NCBI RefSeq assembly: GCF_000312525.1
Contig: NZ_HE997453.1
Coordinates: 213,051 to 277,050, forward strand
Length of the DNA: 64,000 bases
Direction of reading: 5' to 3'
From: Bartonella florencae
Lineage (GTDB): Bacteria > Pseudomonadota > Alphaproteobacteria > Rhizobiales > Rhizobiaceae
Position 1 is the stretch's first letter. Each line of letters begins with the position of its first letter. Shown here in pieces: positions 38,290 through 46,716 of the stretch. Under the pieces are notes generated by a model, which searched no databases, was not told the origin of the DNA, and saw nothing but the letters and a program-made list of their open reading frames with translations. A program made the translations under genes and the position numbers.

Positions 38290-38754
38290 TCACTTTGCAA
38301 CAACCACCGCAGCACTTGGAAACTCATGCCCCGCTTCGGATAAAGTACGCTTATATTCACGCCAATTTGTCACCGGCTGGTTATTAAATACAACGCTCGT
38401 TTGCAGTGCATCAAAATGCGCTTTGCCACATTTAATCTTCAGCATTTCTTTAAGGCGCAAATCAAACTCGCTGTTTGCCCCTTTTGTCTCCAGCACAAAG
38501 TAAAGCTTCTGTTTGCCATCCCGCTCTAAAAAGACCGCCCAATCCGGCGTATAAGAACCAATGGACGTTGCTATTTTAAAACTTCTTGGCAATTTAAAAA
38601 ACAATCTGACTTCAGGATCATTTTTGAGACTTTGTGCAAACTCTTTCTCCACACTGCTTTCATAAACCACATGATCATACACACTCTTCTCACTCACAAC
38701 AGCTGTACGCTCTAAATTCGCCAAAAGTTCGCTACTTGCAAAACATTCTTGCAC
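38290..38754 (-). pseudogene. Type III restriction endonuclease (Res), C-terminal fragment
   Basis: This 154-residue ORF matches the C-terminal nuclease part of Res subunits of type III restriction systems: IATSIGSYTPDWAVFLERDG, then YFVLETKG and LKIKCGKAHFDAL, the PD-(D/E)xK-like region. The large helicase portion upstream is missing, cut off where the regulatory region of the radical SAM gene begins. It is therefore a relic, with no accompanying methylase in the window. Confidence 0.78.
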
Positions 38755-38815
38755 GCTATAGACATTTTTTTATCTTTACATGCCTCTTAGACAAGCTAGC
38801 CCGTTCATATAATAA

Positions 38816-38838
38816 GTTATATGTATAATACATATAAC
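38816..38838 (+). promoter_or_regulatory. Dyad over the -10 region of the radical SAM operon
   Basis: A perfect 9-bp inverted repeat, GTTATATGT / ACATATAAC, with centre ATAAT, overlaps a TATAAT box (38825-ish). This is the layout of a repressor operator sitting on a promoter. The promoter would drive the plus-strand genes at 38961 and 40393, with a leader of about 120 bases. Confidence 0.55.
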
Positions 38839-38869
38839 TTCTACAAAAGGGGAGGATTCATTATTTTCC

Positions 38870-39052
38870 GTGACATTCTTTGGTGATACACTCGGGCGAC
38901 TGGGCTATCAGTCGCCCGTCAATAATGTATTGCGAGTTAAGAAATTGGGGGAGGTAACTTATGCAACTCGTGAATCATCCTTTTGTGAAGTTCGATCAAC
39001 TCAAACCGATTTACAATTTCATATATCCGCTGTTTCGCACTATTTCAAATGA
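38870..39052 (+). CDS. Possible leader peptide overlapping radical SAM start
   Basis: A GTG-initiated frame of 60 codons (MTFFGDTLGRLGYQSPVN...) begins before the radical SAM gene and overlaps its start in another frame. AGGGGAGGA lies about 14 bases before the GTG, which is rather far. A 10-bp hairpin (38893..38918) lies inside it. It might be a leader or a substrate peptide for the radical SAM enzyme, or may be chance; it is listed with low confidence. Confidence 0.2.
   Translation: MTFFGDTLGRLGYQSPVNNVLRVKKLGEVTYATRESSFCEVRSTQTDLQFHISAVSHYFK
38893..38918 (+). promoter_or_regulatory. Strong hairpin in leader of radical SAM operon
   Basis: CGGGCGACTG, loop GGCTAT, CAGTCGCCCG forms a perfect GC-rich 10-bp stem in the leader, 43 bases before the radical SAM ATG. 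No T-run follows, so it is not a classical terminator. It may be an mRNA-stabilising or translation-control element. It stands out against the AT-rich surroundings. Confidence 0.55.
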
Positions 39053-40382
39053 ATTTTATGATTACCTAGATTTTAATAAGCTAGCGCAAAGTAAGCGGAT
39101 TCCACAAGCACGTACCATTTCTCTTTATTTGCATATTCCCTTTTGCGAAACCATTTGTTCCTTCTGTCCCTTTCAGAAAGGAGCTTATAAGCACGTTAAG
39201 CAAATCGAAGCTTATATGTCAGCGCTTACCACAGAGATCAGAAACAAAGGAAATTTCATTCGCTCGCTTAGAGGTCCCATCCGTAGCATCTATATAGGGG
39301 GTGGCACACCCTCGCTCTTGTCCGCAGATAATATCCGACACATCGGAAAAGTATTGCATGCCGAATTTGATCTCTCTTCCTTAGCCGAGTTTACACTGGA
39401 AAGCGAACCGAAGAGCGTCACACGTGATAAACTTTATGCTGCCCGTGAGATAGGCGTTAACCGGATCAGCTTCGGTGTACAGAGTTTTATTGAGCGTTTC
39501 CGATCATTGTTTAACCTCACCTCAACACGTGAACAAATCAAAAATACCGTGGCTTGGTCACAAGAGATAATTGGACATGTCGGTTTAGACATACTATATG
39601 GCATGCACAGCCAGCGAGCCGAAGAACTATTATACGATTTGAAGCAAGCCAGCGATCTTCACCCTGAAACCATCAACCTCTATGCAATCAACAATCTGGC
39701 TATCACATCGCAATTGCATAAGTCTTACGCACAAAAAGGGCTAAAACCGTCCAGCCTCATGCATCGACAAATGCTTCGCTTATTTAGCGACATCGTTATG
39801 CGCAGCTGCGGCTATGCGCCGTGTAATGGACATTCCTATATCAAAATTACCAATAACACTCCTCTCACGCTCGCTAAAACGAGTTCCGCTCATTATTTCC
39901 GCTATCACAAGTATTTGCATGGTTATCATGACGATTATGTGGTTGGCTTCGGGACGTCAGCACTATCGATTCTCGGCTCACTCGTCACACGAGCCAATCC
40001 CAGTCGAAGCGGATACATTACCGACATACAACTTAAAGGAAAATCCAAAGTATACTACAATTGGGTATCAGCGGAGCAACAAGCCTCCAAGGCTTTGTGT
40101 ATGCGGCTACCTTATAACGGCTATGTCCAAAAAGAAAGGATTGACTGGACCGCACTCCCCTCTTTTGTATACAATAACCTACAACAGCTCATAGACGCAG
40201 GTCTCATCGCAGAAAGTGATAACGATCTCCAGCTGACTCAGTGTGGTTGGCAATGGTATTCCAACCTCATGGTTTTTCTTCTACCTCAAGCAGATAGGAA
40301 TATCTTGGATGACTATGTCGCAAACATGCTGAATACAACCGCCGTACTTGATGGACCAGCAGAAATCTGTGTGGCATCTTAA
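38961..40382 (+). CDS. HemW/HutW-like radical SAM protein
   Basis: This 473-residue enzyme has the radical SAM CxxxCxxC cluster motif as C62-E-T-I-C66-S-F-C69, preceded by LYLHIPFC and followed by YIGGGTPSLL (about 111-120) and RISFGVQSF, the HemN/HemW family pattern. C-terminal HemN-like winged-helix features are present (LIAESDNDLQLTQCGWQWYSNLM). The family includes coproporphyrinogen dehydrogenase, the heme chaperone HemW, heme-degrading HutW/ChuW, and class C methylases in antibiotic pathways. The start has a superb ribosome site (GGGGGAGG). It is followed by an MFS exporter gene in the same operon. The substrate is unknown; a role in a small-molecule pathway or heme use is inference. Confidence 0.8.
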   Translation: MQLVNHPFVKFDQLKPIYNFIYPLFRTISNEFYDYLDFNKLAQSKRIPQARTISLYLHIPFCETICSFCPFQKGAYKHVKQIEAYMSALTTEIRNKGNFIRSLRGPIRSIYIGGGTPSLLSADNIRHIGKVLHAEFDLSSLAEFTLESEPKSVTRDKLYAAREIGVNRISFGVQSFIERFRSLFNLTSTREQIKNTVAWSQEIIGHVGLDILYGMHSQRAEELLYDLKQASDLHPETINLYAINNLAITSQLHKSYAQKGLKPSSLMHRQMLRLFSDIVMRSCGYAPCNGHSYIKITNNTPLTLAKTSSAHYFRYHKYLHGYHDDYVVGFGTSALSILGSLVTRANPSRSGYITDIQLKGKSKVYYNWVSAEQQASKALCMRLPYNGYVQKERIDWTALPSFVYNNLQQLIDAGLIAESDNDLQLTQCGWQWYSNLMVFLLPQADRNILDDYVANMLNTTAVLDGPAEICVAS

Positions 40383-40392
40383 GGAAAAAAGA

Positions 40393-41613
40393 ATGTTCAC
40401 GCTTTTTGCCAATAAGAACATACGCTATTTTTGCCTAACCGTTAGTCTGCTCGCCTTACTCAGCGGTGCTTTGCGCACTGCCATTCCGTTATTAGCAAGA
40501 CAATCTGGATATGGCGTAGTCGGAGTAAGTTGGGCGCAAGATCTCTTCTCATTAGCGTGGCCAATTTTTGGCATCCTTGCAGGCGTTTTACTTGATCGCT
40601 GTGACAAAATAAAACTTGCCACCTACGCTCTCCTCATCTTCATGCTACTGCATATTGTACTGTTCGTACTGCTTATGATACAGATTGCTCCAGCCGAACA
40701 AATTTTCTTCTATGCAACCATTGCTGGATTCATCGTCGTTTCTGCCGAAGCTTATATACTGACAATTCCACCACTTATCATGGAGGGAGAGCGGTTAATG
40801 ACCTTCTACTCAATTGTCTTGTTTTTAGATTTCGGAGTCTCCTCTTTTCTTGCCCCTATCATAACAAGCAGCATTTTAGCGCATAGCACACTGCTATTTC
40901 TCGGACTATTAATCGCGCTTTTTATCACGTTGATTTTTACCGCTCGCCGTGCTGTTCCCACATCGCCAGCATTTGATAAAGAAAACATCACTTTCCATTA
41001 TATCATTGCCGGCTTTCGTTTCATTTTTTCAAATCGGCATCTCATTTCCCTTACAGTACTCACATTCTTTCTATCGGTGGTATTTGGTGCATTCCTAACC
41101 TCGTTCATCTTCTTCGTTACCGACGGTCGGTATCTGGGCCTCCATAGCAGCCAATATGGCGTGATGTTTGCAGCCTACGCGCTTGGTACAATGGCAGGTG
41201 CCCTCTTTGCGCCGCGTATACGCTATGCACCGGTGCGCCTAGCTGTTCTCACTGACAGCTTAGGAACGGTTGCCTTGCTGCTGATTCCAGCCTTTTCAAA
41301 AAGTGCTCTCGTCGTATGGGGCGTCACCTTTATCGCTGGCGTTGGAGCAAGCTTATGGTTTATTGGTGTTACCGCCTTCAGGCAGCGTCTCACACCAAAG
41401 CAACTTCTCGGGCGAGCTAATTCTGCTTTTCGGGTGATAGGCTATGCTGGAATGCCGGTCGGAAGCTTTTTGGTCGGCGTCCTTGGTTCTTTTATATCAT
41501 TGCAATTTGCTGCTGCCTTTATCGCTGGACTACTATTGGTGGCTATCGCGATAACGCTTCCATTTCTTTGGCAAGCTGATCATATAGACACACCCAACCC
41601 TGCCACAAGGTAA
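40393..41613 (+). CDS. MFS exporter, partner of the radical SAM gene
   Basis: This 406-residue, 12-helix transporter starts 11 bases after the radical SAM stop (TAAGGAAAAAAGAATG), so the two are cotranscribed. Motif A occurs as GVLLDRCDKIKLA between helices 2 and 3, and the second half begins after FNFR-type loop GFRFIFSNRHLIS. It resembles drug- or siderophore-exporter MFS_3 proteins. An exporter next to a modifying enzyme suggests secretion of a modified small molecule. The frame immediately after its stop codes for a DprA-like fragment. Confidence 0.85.
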   Translation: MFTLFANKNIRYFCLTVSLLALLSGALRTAIPLLARQSGYGVVGVSWAQDLFSLAWPIFGILAGVLLDRCDKIKLATYALLIFMLLHIVLFVLLMIQIAPAEQIFFYATIAGFIVVSAEAYILTIPPLIMEGERLMTFYSIVLFLDFGVSSFLAPIITSSILAHSTLLFLGLLIALFITLIFTARRAVPTSPAFDKENITFHYIIAGFRFIFSNRHLISLTVLTFFLSVVFGAFLTSFIFFVTDGRYLGLHSSQYGVMFAAYALGTMAGALFAPRIRYAPVRLAVLTDSLGTVALLLIPAFSKSALVVWGVTFIAGVGASLWFIGVTAFRQRLTPKQLLGRANSAFRVIGYAGMPVGSFLVGVLGSFISLQFAAAFIAGLLLVAIAITLPFLWQADHIDTPNPATR

Positions 41614-41832
41614 CAGCTGCTTTTTAAAAAAGACACGCTCGAAAAAGGTACACATACCCTTTTCCGCAATCGATTGATCTGTTCTTTGGCCGAGGAAATT
41701 ATCACCATAATGGCTGATAGAGCTAGCGGCACTATGGAATTAACCAAACAAGCGCTAAAGGAAAAACAACCCCTTTACGTTGTTGCATTGGGCGATGATC
41801 TCAACGCTTATATAAAGGATGCAGAAAACTGA
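41614..41832 (+). pseudogene. DprA-like protein, C-terminal fragment
   Basis: Directly after the MFS stop and in the same frame, 72 open codons encode FKKDTLEKGTHTLFRNRLICSL and MADRASGTMELTKQALKEKQ, ending AYIKDAEN. The RNR-I-SL ... RSG-T--A--AL pattern resembles the Rossmann-fold part of DprA/Smf or related LOG-type proteins. No start codon or ribosome site exists at its beginning. It appears to be the tail of a gene cut by the event that joined the MFS gene here. Confidence 0.5.
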
Positions 41833-42919
41833 TAGCGTACAGAGCGCAATTCTTAGCCCAAAACTCTGCCCTACAATACCCACGTATACTCCAGTTAATC
41901 CATCACCCGCTATTATACTCATCTTTGTGTTTCTCCGTTACGCTTAGTACAAAATATGTCTATGAATATTTCTTTTGTACGTCGCAATTCCTTTTATCCT
42001 ATTCATTTCTGTATCCTCTGCAAATTTACTTTCATGCAAAGTGTCGTATAAGCTGTTCTCTTTATTTTTCAAAGTTTCTTGTGCTTGTTTTATCTCTTTT
42101 CGCTTACGCAAGTCAGCTAGATCAATTCGCATTACCACATTTTGACATTTTGTTTTTTTTGCCTTGCTTTGCAAGAGCAATCATTTCGCGTTTTAAATTG
42201 GCGCGCTGTTTCGCATAATAAAGACAGCGCTTTTCTCTTTCTTTTTGCGCGCTATTATGGCACTTACAAACATTATCAATAAGCTTATCAATTGGCGCAA
42301 GCCCATCCCCAATATGGCTATATTCTGGTGCACGTCACATTTCTGAGAAATCGAAGCACTGAATCTCCAATTTGACGACATATCACCACGTATAAATTTA
42401 AAATTGCTTCACATGTGGCTTGCTCAAGCACATACACGTACTATCACGGACAACTAAAACATAAATTTCCGCATCATTTTTTCGACGCAATAAAAACCAC
42501 TTTCACAAGGGATTATGTCAGCATCCACTTCTAGTTCTCCCTTGTTCGCGTACGCAATTTTTGCAAGAATAATGCCGTCAACATCTGCAATTTTTTTGAC
42601 AAAAGCAGACACTTTAGCACCGCAATTGTAATGACTTATAAAAACAATAACTTTTTTAATTACACTTCAACGGCCTATAAATATAGGCACATTTTTTCTA
42701 ATCATTTTTTACGGTATTAAACTATCCCCATTTACCGAACTCACGTCTAATTGAAGCCAAATGATTTTAATAAACTCACATCATTTTTAAAATTCAACAA
42801 ATAATATTGAGACTACAATTAAAAGCACTTCTTTTAATATTAAGCCAATTTTTGTAGCCTATATTGTTCTAGATAGAGGTAACCTCTATATGGATGGTGA
42901 GGAGATATACCTTCACAAC
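41833..42919. other. Region of decayed coding sequence
   Basis: This stretch holds no intact gene. Minus-strand pieces still look like protein: about 41830-41920 (GDGLTGVYVGIVGQSFGLR, resembling a membrane transporter), 41944-42180 and its shifted continuation to about 42330 (DLADLRKRKEIKQAQETL; then upstream KREMIALAKQGKK), and about 42465-42600 (KKIADVDGIILAKIAYAN). These may come from phage or other mobile-element genes, but I recognise none. A short palindrome (TAGAGGTAACCTCTA) lies near 42873-42887. Confidence 0.45.
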
Positions 42920-42936
42920 GAGTGCTTACGGCACTC
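42920..42936 (-). terminator. Hairpin downstream of MATE gene
   Basis: GAGTGC, loop TTACG, GCACTC forms a 6-bp stem 10 bases beyond the MATE stop codon. Only a short T-poor tail follows in the minus direction, so it is a weak terminator candidate. Confidence 0.35.
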
Positions 42937-42945
42937 TTATAATAT

Positions 42946-44289
42946 TCACCATACCCCCAAAATAGAATTGCGTTTTATTAAATAACCCACGCGCATATAA
43001 TTAAAGAGAGAAACGATTAAGCTTGCACCAATCATGCCAAGCCAATAACCCATAAAACCATATTCAAAAAAATGTGCCATGAGTGCTCCCCCAAATAAGC
43101 CTATCCCCCAATAGCTTATTGTTACAAGAATTGTTGGCCAAAACGTATCAAGCAAACCCACAAGTATGCCATTGAGCATAGCTCCTAAAGTGCCAAAAGC
43201 AAAAGACAATAAGATAAACGGAAGCAACTCCCAAGAGAAAACAATAACGTGGACCAAAGAAATATCAAAGATGATTGTAAGAATGAATTCATAAGAGAGA
43301 TAAACACCCCCTGATAAAAACAAGACATAAGCTATAGCAAAAATTGTGACACTCATACGTAACTGTTTTAGAGCCACATGATTCCCATCGGCACGATACC
43401 ACGCTGCTATAGTCGCGGCTGCACTGGAAATCCCCAAAGCCACCACAGAAATAAGCATATCGAGACGCATTCCAATCGTATGCACAGCCAAAGCTTCGAC
43501 CCCATAAGCCGTAATCATGAAGACAATGACAGAAGGAAAGCCCTCCGCAATAAGAATACGTATACCAATGGGAAGCCCTATGAACAGTAATTGTATTATT
43601 CGTGCAATTTCTAACTTTGGTCTTAAATAATTAAAGTGAAAGGAACTAAAAGTAGAATTGCGGGACAGAATTATTGCTACTGCCATAACAATCAAAATAC
43701 GGATCAAACTACTCGCAATTCCAGCACCAAAGACACCGAAGCCGCTTGTAGGACCTATACCCAAAATAAGCGGCCAAGAGATAAGAAAATTCATGAGGAT
43801 AGCTGCAAGCATAATCCAAGTTAAGGGCTTTGGATGACCAATTGCTGAAAATAATCCACGGCTATTCACATAAAGATAAAAAAACACCACCCCTATAGCA
43901 GCACCACTATTATATTCCTGCGCTATATTGGCAATTGCCTCATCTTGGCCGAGAAGATACAAAATATTCCTCGTATTGAATAAAATGATCGCACTCATCA
44001 TTCCAATCAAAAGGGAAAGCCATATTCCTTGATCAAACCATGCCTTTAATGCATCTCTATCTTGTCTGCGAAAGCTTTCCGCAAGTTTTGGTGCAACCGC
44101 GGTAATAATCCCTAGTCCCAACAGCATAACAAAACTAAACATACTCAAAGCTAACATTGTACCACTCAAGGCTTGAACACCTAAATGTGCTACAAGTGCT
44201 GCATCTGTGAAGGAAATCATCATCTGAGATATAAATCCAACAGCCAGAGGCATACCAAGAAGGAGCAATTGCTTCATCACAACAAACAT
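42946..44289 (-). CDS. MATE-family efflux transporter
   Basis: This protein of about 447 residues is a 12-helix multidrug and toxic compound extrusion transporter: LGMPLAVGFISQMMISFTDAALVAHLGVQALSGTMLA at the start and the second-half repeat GLPIGIRILIAEGFPSVIVFMITAYGVEALAVHTIG. It probably starts at the ATG at 44289 (AAAGGG in front) or the ATG at 44277, which overlaps the upstream gene's stop as TGATG. Translational coupling with the unknown 191-residue gene is likely. It could export a metabolite made by the neighbouring genes, though such exporters are also common housekeeping genes. Confidence 0.87.
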   Translation of the reverse strand: MFVVMKQLLLLGMPLAVGFISQMMISFTDAALVAHLGVQALSGTMLALSMFSFVMLLGLGIITAVAPKLAESFRRQDRDALKAWFDQGIWLSLLIGMMSAIILFNTRNILYLLGQDEAIANIAQEYNSGAAIGVVFFYLYVNSRGLFSAIGHPKPLTWIMLAAILMNFLISWPLILGIGPTSGFGVFGAGIASSLIRILIVMAVAIILSRNSTFSSFHFNYLRPKLEIARIIQLLFIGLPIGIRILIAEGFPSVIVFMITAYGVEALAVHTIGMRLDMLISVVALGISSAAATIAAWYRADGNHVALKQLRMSVTIFAIAYVLFLSGGVYLSYEFILTIIFDISLVHVIVFSWELLPFILLSFAFGTLGAMLNGILVGLLDTFWPTILVTISYWGIGLFGGALMAHFFEYGFMGYWLGMIGASLIVSLFNYMRVGYLIKRNSILGVW

Positions 44290-44852
44290 TGTGAAATACC
44301 CTTTCCTATTGAAGGGCATATTAAACCTAGATCTTTTAAAAACGTATTGATTTTTTCCGTCAAGTCTTTCCATCGCAAATCTTGCGTAAAAGATGCATAA
44401 TGAGGACTCATTAAGCTAAGAGGAGATGCCCAGTTCTTAAAAGAGAAGCGCAATGCGCCTTTATTGTTTTTTTGGACTTCATGCCATGCGTTTTTTTGTA
44501 CAACATTATGCCCCCAAGCAGTTACAATCGTTGATAAAATATCCTTAGCAAGCCTTTGTTCATCTTGCACATCCATTTTCAGTATTTTCAATAAAATTTT
44601 TTGGAAAATTTCTTGGTACAAAACTTGATATGCTCCCCCTAAAAAACGAATTCTTGGCAATAAAGAACCACTTAAAAATATAAAAAATAAACTAGGGACC
44701 AATCGTCCTGTTCGAAGATTTTGTACAATGGAATTAATTTCAAAATCAATACGCACTCCAAAACGATCTGAATATAAAGCACCATCTCTTAACTGGAGAG
44801 GACGTACACGTCCCTCAACCGATAGCCAAAATAGATCTGTGGCAGTGAGCAT
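44277..44852 (-). CDS. Unrecognised 191-residue protein, coupled to MATE gene
   Basis: I do not recognise this protein. It begins MLTATDLFWLSVEGRVRPLQ and has a hydrophobic central stretch (LVPSLFFIFLSGSLLPRIRFLGGAYQVLYQ, about residues 51-80) and an amphipathic C-terminal half with several aromatic residues (NNKGALRFSFKNWASPLSL). Its stop overlaps the MATE region start (TGATG), which suggests a shared function. It may be the C-terminal part of a longer protein whose other part is the 125-codon ORF to its right, since both look like fragments of a soluble enzyme. No catalytic motif could be named. Confidence 0.55.
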   Translation of the reverse strand: MLTATDLFWLSVEGRVRPLQLRDGALYSDRFGVRIDFEINSIVQNLRTGRLVPSLFFIFLSGSLLPRIRFLGGAYQVLYQEIFQKILLKILKMDVQDEQRLAKDILSTIVTAWGHNVVQKNAWHEVQKNNKGALRFSFKNWASPLSLMSPHYASFTQDLRWKDLTEKINTFLKDLGLICPSIGKGISQCLL

Positions 44853-44965
44853 AAAATTTTTCCATAAGGTTTGTGATTCTCATTGAAGTAATTCAACAAG
44901 TTTTGTTAATCATCCATCGTTCACAATACATCACATAAAACTAGCCCGTTTCAATAATTCTTTGC

Positions 44966-45343
44966 CTATAAGGCAAAAAATGGTTCTCGTAATGTGATAG
45001 GAGCAATATTATGCCCCTGCCTAAAGTGCTCGAATACGTATTCATTAAGATTATTAATGTGCGTTACAATAGCTGTTTTAGTATTTAGTAAATGTTCTGG
45101 AAACGTTGCTTTCAGAAACTGCCTACGCAGCCAAGATTGAACTTCTGATGATAAAGCGACGTTATCTTGGTATTCGCTAACACTTTTCTTAGCCAATCGT
45201 CGCTGGGGCATTTCAAAAATTCTATAGGGTGTATCATCCATTCGAAGCCAAGTTGGACCACGATGAACCTGTTCTTCTAGAGTTACAGTTGAACAAGTAA
45301 ACATTATATTGGTGACATTCCCCATAAGTTCGGGACTACCCAT
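44966..45343 (-). CDS. Unrecognised 125-residue ORF, perhaps a gene fragment
   Basis: This ORF starts MGSPELMGNVTNIMF and continues HRGPTWLRMDDTPYRIFEMPQRR, then LSSEVQSWLRRQFLKATFPEHLL and ends LREPFFAL. Its amino-acid composition is protein-like, but there is no ribosome site at the candidate ATGs, and a stop lies just upstream. It lies upstream of the 191-residue gene on the same strand, with about 110 bases between. It may be a fragment of the same former gene. I recognise no family. Confidence 0.4.
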   Translation of the reverse strand: MGSPELMGNVTNIMFTCSTVTLEEQVHRGPTWLRMDDTPYRIFEMPQRRLAKKSVSEYQDNVALSSEVQSWLRRQFLKATFPEHLLNTKTAIVTHINNLNEYVFEHFRQGHNIAPITLREPFFAL

Positions 45344-45528
45344 AAAATGCGTTCGCTAACTCAAAAGTGATAATTTTCTATCCCATTGAAAAATAAATAA
45401 TAAATCGAGCAAAGACCTTTTTAGATAAGTTTTGTGCTCTGTTATCACTCATATGCAAAAAAGGTCGAAAAGTGTAGGGATCTTAAGGGAAAAAACAAGA
45501 GAAATGACAATAGTCATATAAAAGTCAA

Positions 45529-45563
45529 TGGTACTGCACACTATACATCGGTGCTAACGTTCT
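45529..45563. repeat. 35-bp direct repeat, right edge of island
   Basis: The second copy of the 35-base repeat (TGGTACTGCACACTATACAT, then 15 more identical bases). It differs from the left copy (32763..32797) by one base (A for G). Same orientation, about 12.8 kb apart. Confidence 0.85.
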
Positions 45564-45886
45564 CTTAAAAAACACACAGATAATTACAACCAGCTTCAAA
45601 AAACAGCCTTACCAGTGAAGTACTAGCTAGAGGGTTGCATGCACAAGGCAATAATGATACACTGGTTTCCGCAAGCGTGCTTTGCATATTGTACGCGTAG
45701 CCTGTACTGAGCCTGCCGCTCCTAAATACTCAGGCGTAATGCTACTGGGTCGTACAGTGATCACAGTTGAACTCTTAAAAACCGGTTTCTACCATATCAT
45801 AATGCTTGACAAAAGCATCATGCCAGCAACCGCTTTGCGTATGGATTCCACAACATAGTTCTACAAACTGTAGACGTATTGCCAAG

Positions 45887-45982
45887 CTAAGAGTTTTCTT
45901 GCCCACCTACCCCAATGAGACCATCACTCTCCTCTTTTTGAATCGTAAAACAAAATGGTTTACCATTAGCGATAAACCATCT
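45887..45982 (-). pseudogene. GNAT acetyltransferase fragment
   Basis: A short minus-strand frame reads RWFIANGKPFCFTIQKEESD then GLIGVGGQENS and stops. The F-I---E---GLIG pattern is that of RimJ/RimL-type GNAT enzymes (strand 2 to strand 4 region). It has no start and only ~31 codons, so it is a relic. It is separate from the GNAT domain of MccE. Confidence 0.5.
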
Positions 45983-46120
45983 GCTCAAAGTCCAGCTAGC
46001 TTAAACTCATAGCATTCTAAACCTTTAGGCTCGCTCTTCCCCCAAGGAGGGCATAGTCAGATATATCACTTCCCTCACATATTCACGCGCTGGGACAAAA
46101 AAAATCTGAAACTATGAGGC

Positions 46121-46144
46121 AACGCTGCATTTGTATGCAGCGTT
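46121..46144. terminator. Perfect hairpin downstream of DUF6622-like gene
   Basis: AACGCTGCAT, loop TTGT, ATGCAGCGTT is a perfect 10-bp stem with a 4-base loop, about 55 bases beyond the stop codon of the minus-strand gene at 46197. GTTGTT follows on the plus strand, and no long T-run on either side. Probable bidirectional terminator at the island boundary. Confidence 0.5.
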
Positions 46145-46196
46145 GTTGTTAGGAATAAGCTTCTCTTGAGAGAGTTCTAATGGGAAGCACCCACAG

Positions 46197-46715
46197 CTAA
46201 TGGTATAGGGTTTCATTTGGATTCTTTCGAAATGCTCTATATAAATTTAATGTGCCGCCCCAAAGCACACCACCAGTGAACCCACTTAAAAGACCAAAAA
46301 GAATATTAAAATCAAATGCATGTTTCAAATCAGGTTTAACATGGAGAAAAACAATCAATGTGAATTTGATGACAAAAGCGATAAGAATAAATGTCAGCGT
46401 CAACGGCGTACCAGGCAGAATAATGAAATCCGTTCCCTCTTTGATTTTTAAACGCGGAGTGGCACGCCAGAGCAACCAGCCAACGCCAAAGCCGATCATC
46501 AGTCCCCCCAACATTGCGATTGCTCCCCAGCCTGGAAACGCCAGCTGGTTAATCACATCGCTTGCGCCCAAAAAAAGAAAGACCACCGGCAAGAGAAAAA
46601 GGCGGTTAACCTTTATTTCCCTATCTTTCAATGCGATTATTCCCCTCGCAATGAGAAAAATAAGCAAAATCCAAGCCCATAAAGGGGTTCCGGTCAGAAT
46701 GTTAAACAATGACAT
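46197..46715 (-). CDS. Integral membrane protein, DUF6622-like
   Basis: This 172-residue membrane protein has five or so hydrophobic segments, starting MSLFNILTGTPLWAWILLIFLIARGI, a common opening in DUF6622-type proteins. A GGAG ribosome site six bases before the ATG at 46715 fixes the start. It begins one base after the stop of the preceding membrane-protein gene, so the two form an operon. Function unknown. The two proteins may be distant relatives, since both have a conserved TPLW/IPW-type N-terminus. Confidence 0.7.
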   Translation of the reverse strand: MSLFNILTGTPLWAWILLIFLIARGIIALKDREIKVNRLFLLPVVFLFLGASDVINQLAFPGWGAIAMLGGLMIGFGVGWLLWRATPRLKIKEGTDFIILPGTPLTLTFILIAFVIKFTLIVFLHVKPDLKHAFDFNILFGLLSGFTGGVLWGGTLNLYRAFRKNPNETLYH

Positions 46716-46716
46716 A

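Larger units (their letters stand above)
45344..46196. other. Island right edge: repeat plus gene relics
   Basis: This region has no intact gene. It contains the second 35-bp repeat (45529), a GNAT relic (45887..45982) and a strong hairpin at 46121. Other pieces are too decayed to assign. Confidence 0.45.
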
